Of a stretch of DNA of 64,000 nucleotides, positions 51,538 to 60,744 are shown in pieces (the stretch's first letter is position 1; the number at the start of each line of letters is the position of its first letter). This stretch comes from Selenomonas sp. F0473 (GTDB taxonomy: Bacteria; Bacillota; Negativicutes; Selenomonadales; Selenomonadaceae). The stretch covers positions 221,280-285,279 of the forward strand of contig NZ_JH992902.1 in assembly GCF_000315545.1 (NCBI RefSeq). Direction: 5' to 3'. The position numbers were made by a program, and so were the translations under genes. The notes under the pieces are model-generated. The model had not been told where the DNA came from, searched no databases, and worked only from the letters and a program-made list of their open reading frames with translations.

Positions 51538-53067
51538 TTGTTTGCAAAGACCTATGGGGCGACGACGCTTGGCATCGACGGACAGATTATCGATGTGGAG
51601 GTTGACGCTGCTTTTGGTCTGCCGGGATTTGAGCTCGTGGGGCTGCCCGATACGTCAGTGAAGGAATCGAAGGAGCGCGTGCGCACTGCCATTCGCAATT
51701 CCGGCTTTCAGCTGCGGCAGGAACGCGTGACAGTAAATCTTGCCCCTGCCGATGTGCGCAAGGACAGCCCGGGACTTGATCTGCCGATGGCGGTCGGGCT
51801 GCTTGTTGCCTATGGGCTCATACCTGCAGAGTCGGTGGAGCACGCGCTCTTTTCCGCCGAGCTTTCGCTCGATGGGAACTGCCGCCCCGTGAGCGGCGTT
51901 CTGCCGATGGCGATTACGGCACGGGAGCGAGGGCTGACGGACTTCTATGTCGCTGGCAAGAATGTGGACGAGGCGCTCCTCATCGACGGGCTCCGCGTCT
52001 ATGCAGTGGAGAATCTCGCGCAGCTCATCCGACATCTCACAGGGGAAGAGACACTGACGCCGGCGGTTCCGACACAAACGAATCGGTCGGAAGACCCCAT
52101 CTTTGCGGACGACTTCGCCGATGTGCAGGGACAGTATCAGGCAAAGCGTGCTTTGGAGATTGCCGCGGCAGGCGGTCATAACGTCCTCATGGTCGGCGTG
52201 CCGGGCTCGGGCAAGACGATGCTCGCGCGGCGCATGAGTTCGATTCTGCCGGAGATGACGAAGGAAGAGGCCATCGAGGTCACGAAAATCTACAGTATCT
52301 CGGGACTGCTCGGCAAGGAGGCGGGACTTGTTACACATCGTCCGTTCCGCAGTCCGCATCATACCTCGTCGATGGTCGCGATGATCGGCGGCGGGAGCGT
52401 GCCGCGCCCCGGCGAGGTGACGCTTGCGCATCACGGCGTCCTGTTCCTCGACGAGCTGCCCGAGTTCAGCAAGAAGACGCTCGAGGTACTGAGGGAACCG
52501 ATTGAGGACAGAACCATCACCGTGGCGCGTGCGAACGCGACGCTTTCGTTCCCGTCCAGTATCATTCTTATTGTGGCGATGAATCCATGCCCGTGCGGGT
52601 ATTACGGGGATAAGAATCACGGCTGCGAATGCAGCCCGGGAGAGATTAAACGGTACACGAGAAAAATTTCCGGGCCGCTGCTCGATCGCATCGACATTCA
52701 TATTCGGGTGTCGCGCGTGGATTACAGCGATCTGCACGCGACGCAGCGTGCGGAGTCCTCGGCAGCGATCCGTGCGCGGGTCGTCGCGGCGCGTGAGATT
52801 GAGCGGGCACGACTGCGTGAGCACGATCTCTTTTGTAATGCGCAAATGAATCACAGCATGATCAAAAAATACTGCCGCTTGCAACCGGATGCGGAAGAGC
52901 TTCTCGAAGCCGCTTTTCACAGGATCAACCTATCTGCGCGCTCGCACGACCGCATTATCAAGGTGGCACGAACGATTGCCGACCTCGCGGGCGTACAGGA
53001 GATCGCGGCGCCGCATATTGCGGAGGCGATCCAGCTGCGCAGCGACGTCGGGCTGAATATCGAGTGA
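51538..53067 (+). CDS. comM: ComM/YifB family Mg-chelatase-like ATPase
   Basis: A 509-residue protein with an N-terminal Lon-protease-like domain (VEVDAAFGLPGFELVGLPD, VTVNLAPADVRKDSPGLDLP), an AAA core with Walker A GVPGSGKTMLARRM near residue 221 and FRSPHHTSSMVAMIGGG. The C-terminal CPCGYYGDKNHGCECSPGEI is typical. In transformable bacteria ComM is a helicase that extends branch migration during uptake of foreign DNA. It begins at TTG 51538 after AGGGAG. Adjacent yraN supports the call. Confidence 0.93.
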   Translation: MFAKTYGATTLGIDGQIIDVEVDAAFGLPGFELVGLPDTSVKESKERVRTAIRNSGFQLRQERVTVNLAPADVRKDSPGLDLPMAVGLLVAYGLIPAESVEHALFSAELSLDGNCRPVSGVLPMAITARERGLTDFYVAGKNVDEALLIDGLRVYAVENLAQLIRHLTGEETLTPAVPTQTNRSEDPIFADDFADVQGQYQAKRALEIAAAGGHNVLMVGVPGSGKTMLARRMSSILPEMTKEEAIEVTKIYSISGLLGKEAGLVTHRPFRSPHHTSSMVAMIGGGSVPRPGEVTLAHHGVLFLDELPEFSKKTLEVLREPIEDRTITVARANATLSFPSSIILIVAMNPCPCGYYGDKNHGCECSPGEIKRYTRKISGPLLDRIDIHIRVSRVDYSDLHATQRAESSAAIRARVVAAREIERARLREHDLFCNAQMNHSMIKKYCRLQPDAEELLEAAFHRINLSARSHDRIIKVARTIADLAGVQEIAAPHIAEAIQLRSDVGLNIE

Positions 53068-53077
53068 AGAGGGATAT

Positions 53078-53452
53078 ATGACGTTAGAACTGCTGCAACC
53101 GGAGTTGTCTGTCTGCAAGGTATCGGACACGGCAGGTATTGATCTCACACAGGATCTGTATTTCATCGGGAAAACGGATGAAGAGCTGTCGCTCGTCTGC
53201 CGGACAGAGTATGTTCCGCCCGTCACGGAAGCGCGGGAGGACGGCTGGCGCGCATTTCGCATCGCGGGGACACTTGATTTTTCGCTTGTCGGTGTTCTCG
53301 CGCCGCTTGCAGGGCTTTTGGCGGAGCGGCGCATCAGTATTTTTGCCGTCTCGACATATAACACGGACTATATACTTGTGCGCTCCGCAGAGGTGGAAAC
53401 GGCGGTTGCGGCACTTGGAGAAGGCGGATATGAGGTCGTACGCGATGGATGA
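53078..53452 (+). CDS. ACT domain-containing protein
   Basis: A 124-residue protein with two related halves, a first with LSVCKVSDTAGID and ELSLVCRTEYVP, a second with RIAGTLDFSLVGVLAPLAGL and AERRISIFAVSTYNTDYILV. This matches small double-ACT proteins (CASTOR-like), likely to bind an amino acid. The ligand and partner are unknown. It starts 10 nt after comM and overlaps the next gene by 8 nt. Confidence 0.8.
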   Translation: MTLELLQPELSVCKVSDTAGIDLTQDLYFIGKTDEELSLVCRTEYVPPVTEAREDGWRAFRIAGTLDFSLVGVLAPLAGLLAERRISIFAVSTYNTDYILVRSAEVETAVAALGEGGYEVVRDG

Positions 53453-53774
53453 GCAGAAATGGCTTAAATTGGAAATCTTCATTCCGGAGACTCATCTCGG
53501 CGATTTGCGGCAGGCATTGCAGTCAGTTGATGCCGGACATATGGGGAATTACGACTCTTGCTTCGCATACAGCCGCGTTACGGGCACATGGCGTCCGCTT
53601 GAAGGAGCCGATCCCTATGAAGGCATAGTAGGCGAAGTCTGTGAGGCGCCGGAACTGAAGGTTGAACTATGCGTTAAAGCTGCACGTCTGGATGAGACGA
53701 TTGCCGCCATTCGTACCGTACATCCCTATGAGACCCCGGCGATCTATGCGGTACCGATTGTCGGAGGAGTATGA
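53445..53774 (+). CDS. NIF3/CutA-like small protein (YqfO middle-domain type)
   Basis: A 109-residue protein: LKLEIFIPETHLGDLRQALQ, AGHMGNYDSCFAYSRVTGTW and a closing IRTVHPYETPAIYAVPI. These are the features of the CutA-like domain inserted in NIF3/YqfO proteins, also found as stand-alone genes. It is probably a trimeric ligand- or metal-binding protein; its function is not established. The upstream frame extension is a shadow of the ACT gene; the start is ATG 53445. Confidence 0.78.
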   Translation: MDEQKWLKLEIFIPETHLGDLRQALQSVDAGHMGNYDSCFAYSRVTGTWRPLEGADPYEGIVGEVCEAPELKVELCVKAARLDETIAAIRTVHPYETPAIYAVPIVGGV

Positions 53775-53813
53775 ATGCTACGACGGACGGATATACAACT
53801 TCTTTTCGGAGTA

Positions 53814-53822
53814 TGTTATAAT
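53814..53822 (+). promoter_or_regulatory. Extended -10 promoter of the glycosylation operon
   Basis: TGTTATAAT at 53814-53822, about 50 nt before the GTG at 53872, in the first non-coding gap after comM. The -35 (TACAAC) is poor. Confidence 0.6.
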
Positions 53823-53871
53823 GGTGCGGTATTGTAAAGGTTTAATATCGTAGCAGAGGGGGGACACCTAC

Positions 53872-54828
53872 GTGGCAGAGAAGATTCGTCCGGAGCTCCT
53901 CTCGTTTCTAACTCCCGACGCCGCTTCTCTTCGGATTCTCGTTGTAGAGAGTCTCGTCTATCTGCCGCGGCTTCGGACGATGTTTCCGCATGCGGAACTA
54001 TATGCTGTGACCGCTGCGTTGGAGCAGAACGGCGCCGATTTTCCGGCGGGCATTCACTGGCAGTTCCTCGACTATCTTGCTGTTCCGTTGCCCTATACGC
54101 GCGGATTTTTCGACTATATCGTCTCCGATCTCACGTTGGAGTATGCCGATAATCCGCAGGACATCGCGGCGGGATTTTCGACTTTTCTAAAGGAAACGGG
54201 ATCGCTGCTTACCAGTTTTCGTAACATTCGGCATTGGTCGATCCTACAGAACCTCATGCAGGGACATTATTACGGCGTCGTCTCGCGTTTGTATGCCCGA
54301 CCTGAATTTGAGAATCTCCTCTATGCTTCGTTCTATAAGGCTGTTCGCGTAATAGCACAGTATCGCGAAGCGCCGGACGGGATGATTGAGAGACTCATGG
54401 CAGCAGGATTCGAGAATGAACGGAACGATCTCGAAACGGAGTTTTATCTCGTTCGCGCCGACCGCTCCATGCCGGAGTTGTCTTTGCTCAAGTCCATGTA
54501 TACGGCGAAAGACCGTGGAGATATGGCGCGGATCATTCATCGGATTGAATACGACATAGAGCCGGAGGAATCCGTTCGATCGTTGTGGGAGCTTGCGGAT
54601 CGTTTGGGCATCTTTCCGGACTATCTTGCATCGTTCATTCGGGAAACGGTTGTGCATACAGATAATTTTTACCGGTGCTTGATGAGATATTCCTCCGTGC
54701 GGCAGGATTTCATCGTCCGGATGCTCGAGATCGGCTCAGGAGAGAGTTTTGATCCTGCCGCGCGTAGAATTTATGCGGTGCTTCGCATAGAATCGGAAAA
54801 CGGAAGTGAAGAGAAGGAACATGATTGA
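53872..54828 (+). CDS. Methyltransferase-like protein of a glycosylation operon
   Basis: A 318-residue protein. The first half reads like a class-I SAM methyltransferase: RILVVESLVYLPRLRTMFPH, ELYAVTAALEQ, then FFDYIVSDLTLEYADNPQDI and TFLKETGSLLTSFRNI. The glycine-rich SAM loop is poorly conserved, so activity is uncertain. The C-terminal 100 residues are helical (HRIEYDIEPEESVRSLWELA). It overlaps the glycosyltransferase gene by 8 nt and is probably a partner in sugar or protein modification. The GTG start is at 53872. Confidence 0.6.
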   Translation: MAEKIRPELLSFLTPDAASLRILVVESLVYLPRLRTMFPHAELYAVTAALEQNGADFPAGIHWQFLDYLAVPLPYTRGFFDYIVSDLTLEYADNPQDIAAGFSTFLKETGSLLTSFRNIRHWSILQNLMQGHYYGVVSRLYARPEFENLLYASFYKAVRVIAQYREAPDGMIERLMAAGFENERNDLETEFYLVRADRSMPELSLLKSMYTAKDRGDMARIIHRIEYDIEPEESVRSLWELADRLGIFPDYLASFIRETVVHTDNFYRCLMRYSSVRQDFIVRMLEIGSGESFDPAARRIYAVLRIESENGSEEKEHD

Positions 54829-55510
54829 TTCGGACTGCAGTAAAGTTGCCTTTATTTCCTGTGTCAATGACGAAGATATATACAACGAGTGTCTATTGTA
54901 TTTAAGATCGCTGCATATTCCGGAAGGAATGTCGGTCGAGTATATTCCTGTGCGCGGGGCATCTTCGATGTGTGCGGGCTATAACGAAGGAGCGCGGCAG
55001 ACGAATGCGCGCTACAAGGTCTATCTGCACCAGGATGTGCTCGTCGTTAATAAAGAGTTCATTCGGGATCTGATTTCCATCTTTCGGGACGAAGAAATCG
55101 GCCTGGTAGGTATGATCGGCTGCCGTAGTCTGCCGCGCTCCGGGGTTTGGTGGGACGGTCTGCGCACCTATGGCAGGGTACTGCATCACTGCGAATCCGA
55201 GAGTGTGGTGGACTCGCATTGTATGGAACCAGACGGCCCTTATATCGAGGTGGAAGCGGTTGACGGCCTGCTCATTGCAGCGCAGTATGATATACGATGG
55301 CGTGACGATCTATTTACAGGATGGCATCTCTATGACACATCCATGTGTATGGAGATGCAGCGTCATGAATTCAAGGTCGTTGTGCCGAATCAGGAAGACG
55401 ATTTTTGGTGCATTCATTGTCCGCGTGAGAAACCGCTTGCGCCGGAATATAAGCGGTACCAAAAGATTTTTCTTAGAGAATACGGATCTGAACTGAATCC
55501 CGAAGTATAG
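54821..55510 (+). CDS. Glycosyltransferase family 2-like protein (StrF domain)
   Basis: A 229-residue protein with VAFISCVNDEDIYNECLLYL, GASSMCAGYNEGARQTNARY, KVYLHQDVLVVNK and DDLFTGWHLYDTSMCMEMQR. This matches the StrF-type GT-A family, where the HQD segment replaces the usual DxD. It is likely a cytoplasmic sugar transferase. AAGGA lies 4-5 nt before ATG 54821, inside the upstream gene. It is followed after 30 nt by the TPR/GT41 gene. Confidence 0.78.
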   Translation: MIDSDCSKVAFISCVNDEDIYNECLLYLRSLHIPEGMSVEYIPVRGASSMCAGYNEGARQTNARYKVYLHQDVLVVNKEFIRDLISIFRDEEIGLVGMIGCRSLPRSGVWWDGLRTYGRVLHHCESESVVDSHCMEPDGPYIEVEAVDGLLIAAQYDIRWRDDLFTGWHLYDTSMCMEMQRHEFKVVVPNQEDDFWCIHCPREKPLAPEYKRYQKIFLREYGSELNPEV

Positions 55511-55540
55511 AGAGACTAGAGGGAAAGGAGGGCTTCCCAC

Positions 55541-57307
55541 ATGTATGGGAAAGCTCCGCAGGGGGAATATACCGCAGAAGAAAAGATGAACTGGCTCAAA
55601 TTAGCCGCAAAATTTTCTGCAGACGGAGATTTAAAGGGGATGCGCGCGTGCGCACAAGAAGTCGATAAACTCGTGGAAGGCGATATCGATGCGGTTGCGG
55701 TAAATGCCGAAGCCGCCCTCTACAGCGGCAGTATCGACGAGGCAGAAGCGCTTGCTCGGCAGGTGCTCCGCGTTCATCCGCGCCATCCGCGCGCACGTAT
55801 GGTGCAGGCGGGGCTTGCGGCACTCGAGTTTAGGCTGAAAGATGAGATTCCTCTGCTGGCCGATCTCATCGAGGAGCTCTCTCTCAAGGCAGAGATTCTC
55901 GGAGAAGACGATCCTGCCTATAGTATTTACCGGCAGATGCTTAAACGTGCGCGCGGATGGCTGGCTGATGCCCTCTATCTTGGCGGAGAGCCAAAGGGGG
56001 CCGCACATGAGCTCCTCATGTCGAGTCGTCTCGCGAAAGAGCCGGCCGAGGCCGCCGAACTTTACAGCAAATATCTTTTCATGCGGAATTATCGGTATCT
56101 CAGTGCGCGCGAGGGGAAAGAGCGGGCGGAACGCTATAACGATATGCTCTCCACAGGGGAGTACAAGCATGAAAGTGCATTGCGAACGGAGCACCGAAAG
56201 CTTCGTATCGGTTATATATCCCCGGATTTCCGAGAACACGCCGTCGCTTATTTTTTAACGCCGCTCCTGCGGCATTTTGACGGCGAGAGATTTATGGTAT
56301 TCTGTTATGCGACGGGGAGGAGCGATAAGGTAACGGATCGTTTACGTTCACGTCGTGTCACATGGCGCGACCTGCGCAGCCGATCTCCGCGTACGTCTGC
56401 GCGGCTCGTTAACGAGGATAAAATCGACATTCTTGTTGATCTTTCCGGGCATTCGCAGGACAACGCTCTGCCCGTTATGGCGTACCGCCCCGCACCCGTT
56501 CAGATCTCCGGTATTGGCTATACGAATACGACGGGACTGCATACCGTAGATTACTTCCTCTCGGACGAGGTTTGTATTCCCAAAGGGGATACCGCTGCAG
56601 AGTCCGGATTTACCGAACGGATCCTGCGTTTGCCGCATTCACATCTCTGCTATGCACCGGAAGATATCCGCACCATGCCGGAGAGCGGGGGCGAAGCGCC
56701 TGTGCGCAGGAACGGATATGTCACCTTTGGAAGTTTCAATAATTTTGCTAAAGTGACGGATGAAATCCTGCTCCTTTGGCGCGGTATTTTAGAATCTGTG
56801 CGTGATTCCAGGATTGTCATCAAGTCGAAGATATGCAGTATTGACGACGGAAAAGACTTCTTGAAAAAACGGCTTTCTCTTCTGAATTTTGACCTTTCCC
56901 GCGTTGAACTGCGTCCCTATAGTCCCGATTATCTGGAACAGTATCGGGATATCGATATTGCGCTCGACACCGCCCCTTATAACGGCGGACTTACGACATG
57001 TGAAGCCCTCTATATGGGCGTACCGGTCATCTCCATGCGAGGTCGTACGCATGGGGCGCGCTTTGGCGCATCTATTCTCATCAATGCAGGGCTGCGGGAA
57101 CTCGTCGTTGAAAACGACATCAATTACGTCCGCCGCGCCGTTCAGTTGGCGGAGTCGCCGAAACTGATCGAGGCGTATCATGCGGGACTTCGAACGAATA
57201 TGAAACGATCTCCCCTGATGGATGCAAAATCTTATATGCGTGCGCTGGGAGATGCGTATATGAAGGTATGGAAAGATTTCTGCGAGCAGCCGAGACCTAA
57301 CAAATAG
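55541..57307 (+). CDS. TPR and GT41 (O-GlcNAc transferase/SPINDLY-like) protein
   Basis: A 588-residue protein. Residues 1-200 are TPR-like helical repeats (ALYSGSIDEAEALARQVLRV); residues 215-580 are the GT41 catalytic region with LRIGYISPDFREHAVAYFL, ILVDLSGHSQDNALPVMAYR, PVQISGIGYTNTTGL, VTFGSFNNFAKVTDEIL and PYNGGLTTCEALYMGVPVI. Bacterial relatives add sugars to Ser/Thr of proteins in the cytoplasm, including flagellin. With the preceding genes it probably glycosylates flagellin or another abundant protein; the target is not shown. GGAAAGGAGG precedes the start. Confidence 0.85.
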   Translation: MYGKAPQGEYTAEEKMNWLKLAAKFSADGDLKGMRACAQEVDKLVEGDIDAVAVNAEAALYSGSIDEAEALARQVLRVHPRHPRARMVQAGLAALEFRLKDEIPLLADLIEELSLKAEILGEDDPAYSIYRQMLKRARGWLADALYLGGEPKGAAHELLMSSRLAKEPAEAAELYSKYLFMRNYRYLSAREGKERAERYNDMLSTGEYKHESALRTEHRKLRIGYISPDFREHAVAYFLTPLLRHFDGERFMVFCYATGRSDKVTDRLRSRRVTWRDLRSRSPRTSARLVNEDKIDILVDLSGHSQDNALPVMAYRPAPVQISGIGYTNTTGLHTVDYFLSDEVCIPKGDTAAESGFTERILRLPHSHLCYAPEDIRTMPESGGEAPVRRNGYVTFGSFNNFAKVTDEILLLWRGILESVRDSRIVIKSKICSIDDGKDFLKKRLSLLNFDLSRVELRPYSPDYLEQYRDIDIALDTAPYNGGLTTCEALYMGVPVISMRGRTHGARFGASILINAGLRELVVENDINYVRRAVQLAESPKLIEAYHAGLRTNMKRSPLMDAKSYMRALGDAYMKVWKDFCEQPRPNK

Positions 57308-57342
57308 ACGATCGTGAATCGAACGAGAGGAGGGATATACGC

Positions 57343-60300
57343 ATGGCCTTTGTCCATCTGCATGTGCATACGGAATACAGCTTGCTTGACGGCGCGAGCC
57401 GGATTAAGGATCTTGTACAGCGTACGAAAGAGCTGGGGATGGACGCGGTTGCCATCACGGATCACGGCGTTATGTATGGCGCCGTTGCATTCTATAAGGA
57501 GGCAAAAGCACAGGGCATCCATCCGATCATCGGCTGCGAAGTCTATGTTGCCCCCCGATCGCGTCATGAACGCGCGGAGGCGGACGGCGTTCGATATTAT
57601 CATCTTATTCTGCTTGCGGAGAACGAAGTAGGATATCGTAACTTAGTTCAACTCGTATCCTTCGCGAATATCGAGGGATATTATTATAAGCCTCGGGTGG
57701 ATAAAGAACTTCTGCGAGAGTATCATGAGGGGATCATCGCCCTCTCCGCCTGTGTGGCGGGGGAGATTCCGCGCGCCGTACTGCGGGGAGACATTGAACA
57801 GACAGAGCAGATCCTTGCGGAATACGTGGATATATTCGGCCGCGATAACTTTTTCCTCGAGATACAGGATCATGGACTCAGCGATGAAAAGACGGTCAAT
57901 CACGCATTGCGGGAACTTGCCGCAAAGCATGGGATAGGACTTGTCGCGACGAACGACGTGCACTATGTGCGCGCGGAGGACAGCGAGTTTCACGATATCC
58001 TCCTCTGCGTGCAGACGGGACGGACTATCAATGACCCCGACCGCATGCGGTTTTCTGGACCCGATTACTATCTGAAATCCGAAGAGGAGATGGCGTCCCT
58101 CTTCCGGGATTATCCGGACGCCGTCGAGAATACGGCGAAGATTGCCGCACGCTGCCGCGTAGACTTTACCTTCGGAGAGTTGCAACTGCCGTTTTATCCC
58201 ATTCCGGAAAACTTCGAGAATGACGACGCATATTTGCGGACGCTCTGTGAGGAACGCCTGCCGTCTCGTTATGCGGATATTACGGATGAGATTCGCGAAC
58301 GCCTCGACTATGAGCTCGGCGTCATTCATGGGATGGGGTATGCCAGCTACTTCCTCATCGTGTGGGATTTCATCATCTACGCGCGGGAGCACGGCGTCGC
58401 CGTCGGCCCCGGCCGCGGTTCTGCGGCGGGCAGCATTGTCGCATATCTGCTCGGCATCACGAACATCGACCCGCTCCGCTACGCGCTCCTCTTTGAGCGG
58501 TTCTTGAACCCCGAACGCGTATCCATGCCGGATATCGATATCGACTTCGACGATATCAACCGCGGACGGGTGATTTCGTATGTCAAAGAGCGGTACGGCG
58601 AGGACCATGTCGCCCAGATTGCAACCTTCGGAACGATGGGGGCAAAGGGCGCGATCCGCGATGTGGGGCGTGTCCTTGAGATGTCGTTCGGCGAGGTATC
58701 AAGCATTACCAAGCTCGTTCCCGCAGAACTCAATATGAGCCTTGACCGCGCGCTGAAGGAATCCGCCGATTTTCGCCGCCTCTACGATGAAGACGAGTCC
58801 GTGCAGCGCGTCATCGATCTTGCGCGCAAGATCGAAGGACTGCCGCGCAATACGTCCATTCATGCGGCGGGCGTGGTGATCGCAAAGGAACCGCTCGCCC
58901 ATCATGTGCCCGTATGGGTGTCTGAGGGGACGCTCGTCACGGAGTTCGATAAGGACGACGTCGAGGCGCTTGGCCTTCTCAAGATGGATTTTCTCGGGCT
59001 GCGCACGCTAACCATTATCGAGGATGCTCTGAAGAATATCAAACAGTCCCACGGTATTGACCTCGACATCGACAATATCCCTCTTGAAGACAACTTAACC
59101 TCACAAATGCTTTGCAATGGCGATACGGGGGCCGTCTTCCAGATGGAGTCTGCGGGGATGACAAACCTCGTCAAGGATCTGCAGCCGAAGGGATTTGTCG
59201 ACCTCATTCCAACGGTTGCGCTCTATCGGCCGGGGCCTCTCGGCAGCGGTATGGTAACAGATTTCATCGACGGCCTGCACGGGAAAAAGGAAGTCGCCTA
59301 TATGCACCCGCTCTTAGAACCGATCCTCAAAGAGACGTTCGGCGTTGTGCTTTACCAAGAGCAGGTTATGCAGATCGTCCAGGTGCTTGCGGGCTTTACG
59401 CTCGGACAGGCAGACCTCCTGCGCCGCGCGATGGGCAAGAAGAAACACGATCTCTTGATGGCACAGAAGGAGGCCTTTCTCGCAGGCTGCGCGAAAAATG
59501 GGCTCGAAGCCGCACTTGCGAATCATATCTTCGATTTGCTCACACATTTTGCGGACTACGGGTTCAATAAGTCCCACAGCGCGTCCTACGGACTGCTCGC
59601 ATGGCAGACCGCGTACCTCAAGGCGCATTATCCCGTGGAGTTCATGGCGGGCGTTCTGACCAGCATTATGGATAAGACGGATAAGATCCCGGTCTATATC
59701 CAGCTCTGCCGTCAAATGAAGATTAAGATTCTGCCGCCGGATATTAATTCCAGCACGGCGGGATTCAGTATCGAGGACGGTGCGATACGGTTCGGGCTTG
59801 CGGCCGTTCGCAACGTCGGCGAGAATGCGATTGCGGTGCTGGAACGGGTGCGCACGGAGGGCGGGGCGTTCCGCTCTTTGGTCGATTTCTGCACGCGCGT
59901 CGATATGCGGACGCTCAACAAGAGAGCAATCGAGAGCCTCATCAAATGCGGGGCATTCGACAGTATCGGAGTGGAGCGGAATCGGCTGCTTGCGGCACTC
60001 GATTCCGCCATTATGGATGCGGCGCGCAGACAGCGAGATTTGCTCAGCGGGCAGATGGGGCTTTTTGGAGACGATACGATGGAGGAGGTACAGCAGGTTC
60101 GTATCTCCGCCGATGTTCTCCCCAGCACGCAGCGGGAACGCCTGACATGGGAAAAGGAAGCGACGGGGTTCTATATTACGGGACATCCTCTCGAGGACTA
60201 CCGCGAGACGCTGGACTGCCTCCTGCCGATTGCGCAGATTCCGGCTAAGGCGCATAGGGACCGCCAGACGGTTCGTATCGGCGGAATCCTAACGAGTACG

Positions 60301-60735
60301 AAACGATTCACCACCAAGAAGGGCGACACGATGCTCTTTGCCGATGTGGAAGATTTCAGCGGCCAAATTGAGGTGACGATTTTCCCGCGGGTCTTTTACG
60401 CACATGTATCAGACCTGGAGACGGACAATATCGTTGTCATTCAAGGCCACGTCGATGCGGCGGGGGAAACGCCAAAGCTGCTTGCAGATGAAATTTGGCG
60501 CATGGACGCGTATCGGACGTCATATTATCTGATTCCGCCCAAAGAGGCAGACCGGAACCTACTTTGGGCGCAGATGAAAGAATCATTTTCCAATCATCAA
60601 GGGGATCATCCCGTCTATGTGCAGAGCGACGGCCGATGGCGCAGGCTTGACGAGGCGTATTGGATTGACGGCAGCCCCGCGGTTGGGCAGGAACTCATAG
60701 CGCTCTTGGGCGCGCAGTCGGTTCGGGTTCGATAG
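57343..60735 (+). CDS. dnaE: DNA polymerase III subunit alpha
   Basis: A 1130-residue replicative polymerase. It has an N-terminal PHP domain (HLHVHTEYSLLDGASR, AITDHGVMYG) and the polymerase palm with GPGRGSAAGSIVAYLLGI and PDIDIDFDDINRGRVI (Asp397, Asp399, Asp401). The thumb has FNKSHSASYGLLAWQTAYLK, followed by helix-hairpin-helix, and a C-terminal OB domain (RIGGILTSTKRFTTKKGDTM). Length fits DnaE1. GAGAGGAGG precedes ATG 57343. It is followed after 9 nt by the rluB-type gene. Confidence 0.97.
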   Translation: MAFVHLHVHTEYSLLDGASRIKDLVQRTKELGMDAVAITDHGVMYGAVAFYKEAKAQGIHPIIGCEVYVAPRSRHERAEADGVRYYHLILLAENEVGYRNLVQLVSFANIEGYYYKPRVDKELLREYHEGIIALSACVAGEIPRAVLRGDIEQTEQILAEYVDIFGRDNFFLEIQDHGLSDEKTVNHALRELAAKHGIGLVATNDVHYVRAEDSEFHDILLCVQTGRTINDPDRMRFSGPDYYLKSEEEMASLFRDYPDAVENTAKIAARCRVDFTFGELQLPFYPIPENFENDDAYLRTLCEERLPSRYADITDEIRERLDYELGVIHGMGYASYFLIVWDFIIYAREHGVAVGPGRGSAAGSIVAYLLGITNIDPLRYALLFERFLNPERVSMPDIDIDFDDINRGRVISYVKERYGEDHVAQIATFGTMGAKGAIRDVGRVLEMSFGEVSSITKLVPAELNMSLDRALKESADFRRLYDEDESVQRVIDLARKIEGLPRNTSIHAAGVVIAKEPLAHHVPVWVSEGTLVTEFDKDDVEALGLLKMDFLGLRTLTIIEDALKNIKQSHGIDLDIDNIPLEDNLTSQMLCNGDTGAVFQMESAGMTNLVKDLQPKGFVDLIPTVALYRPGPLGSGMVTDFIDGLHGKKEVAYMHPLLEPILKETFGVVLYQEQVMQIVQVLAGFTLGQADLLRRAMGKKKHDLLMAQKEAFLAGCAKNGLEAALANHIFDLLTHFADYGFNKSHSASYGLLAWQTAYLKAHYPVEFMAGVLTSIMDKTDKIPVYIQLCRQMKIKILPPDINSSTAGFSIEDGAIRFGLAAVRNVGENAIAVLERVRTEGGAFRSLVDFCTRVDMRTLNKRAIESLIKCGAFDSIGVERNRLLAALDSAIMDAARRQRDLLSGQMGLFGDDTMEEVQQVRISADVLPSTQRERLTWEKEATGFYITGHPLEDYRETLDCLLPIAQIPAKAHRDRQTVRIGGILTSTKRFTTKKGDTMLFADVEDFSGQIEVTIFPRVFYAHVSDLETDNIVVIQGHVDAAGETPKLLADEIWRMDAYRTSYYLIPPKEADRNLLWAQMKESFSNHQGDHPVYVQSDGRWRRLDEAYWIDGSPAVGQELIALLGAQSVRVR

Positions 60736-60744
60736 AGGTTTTGG

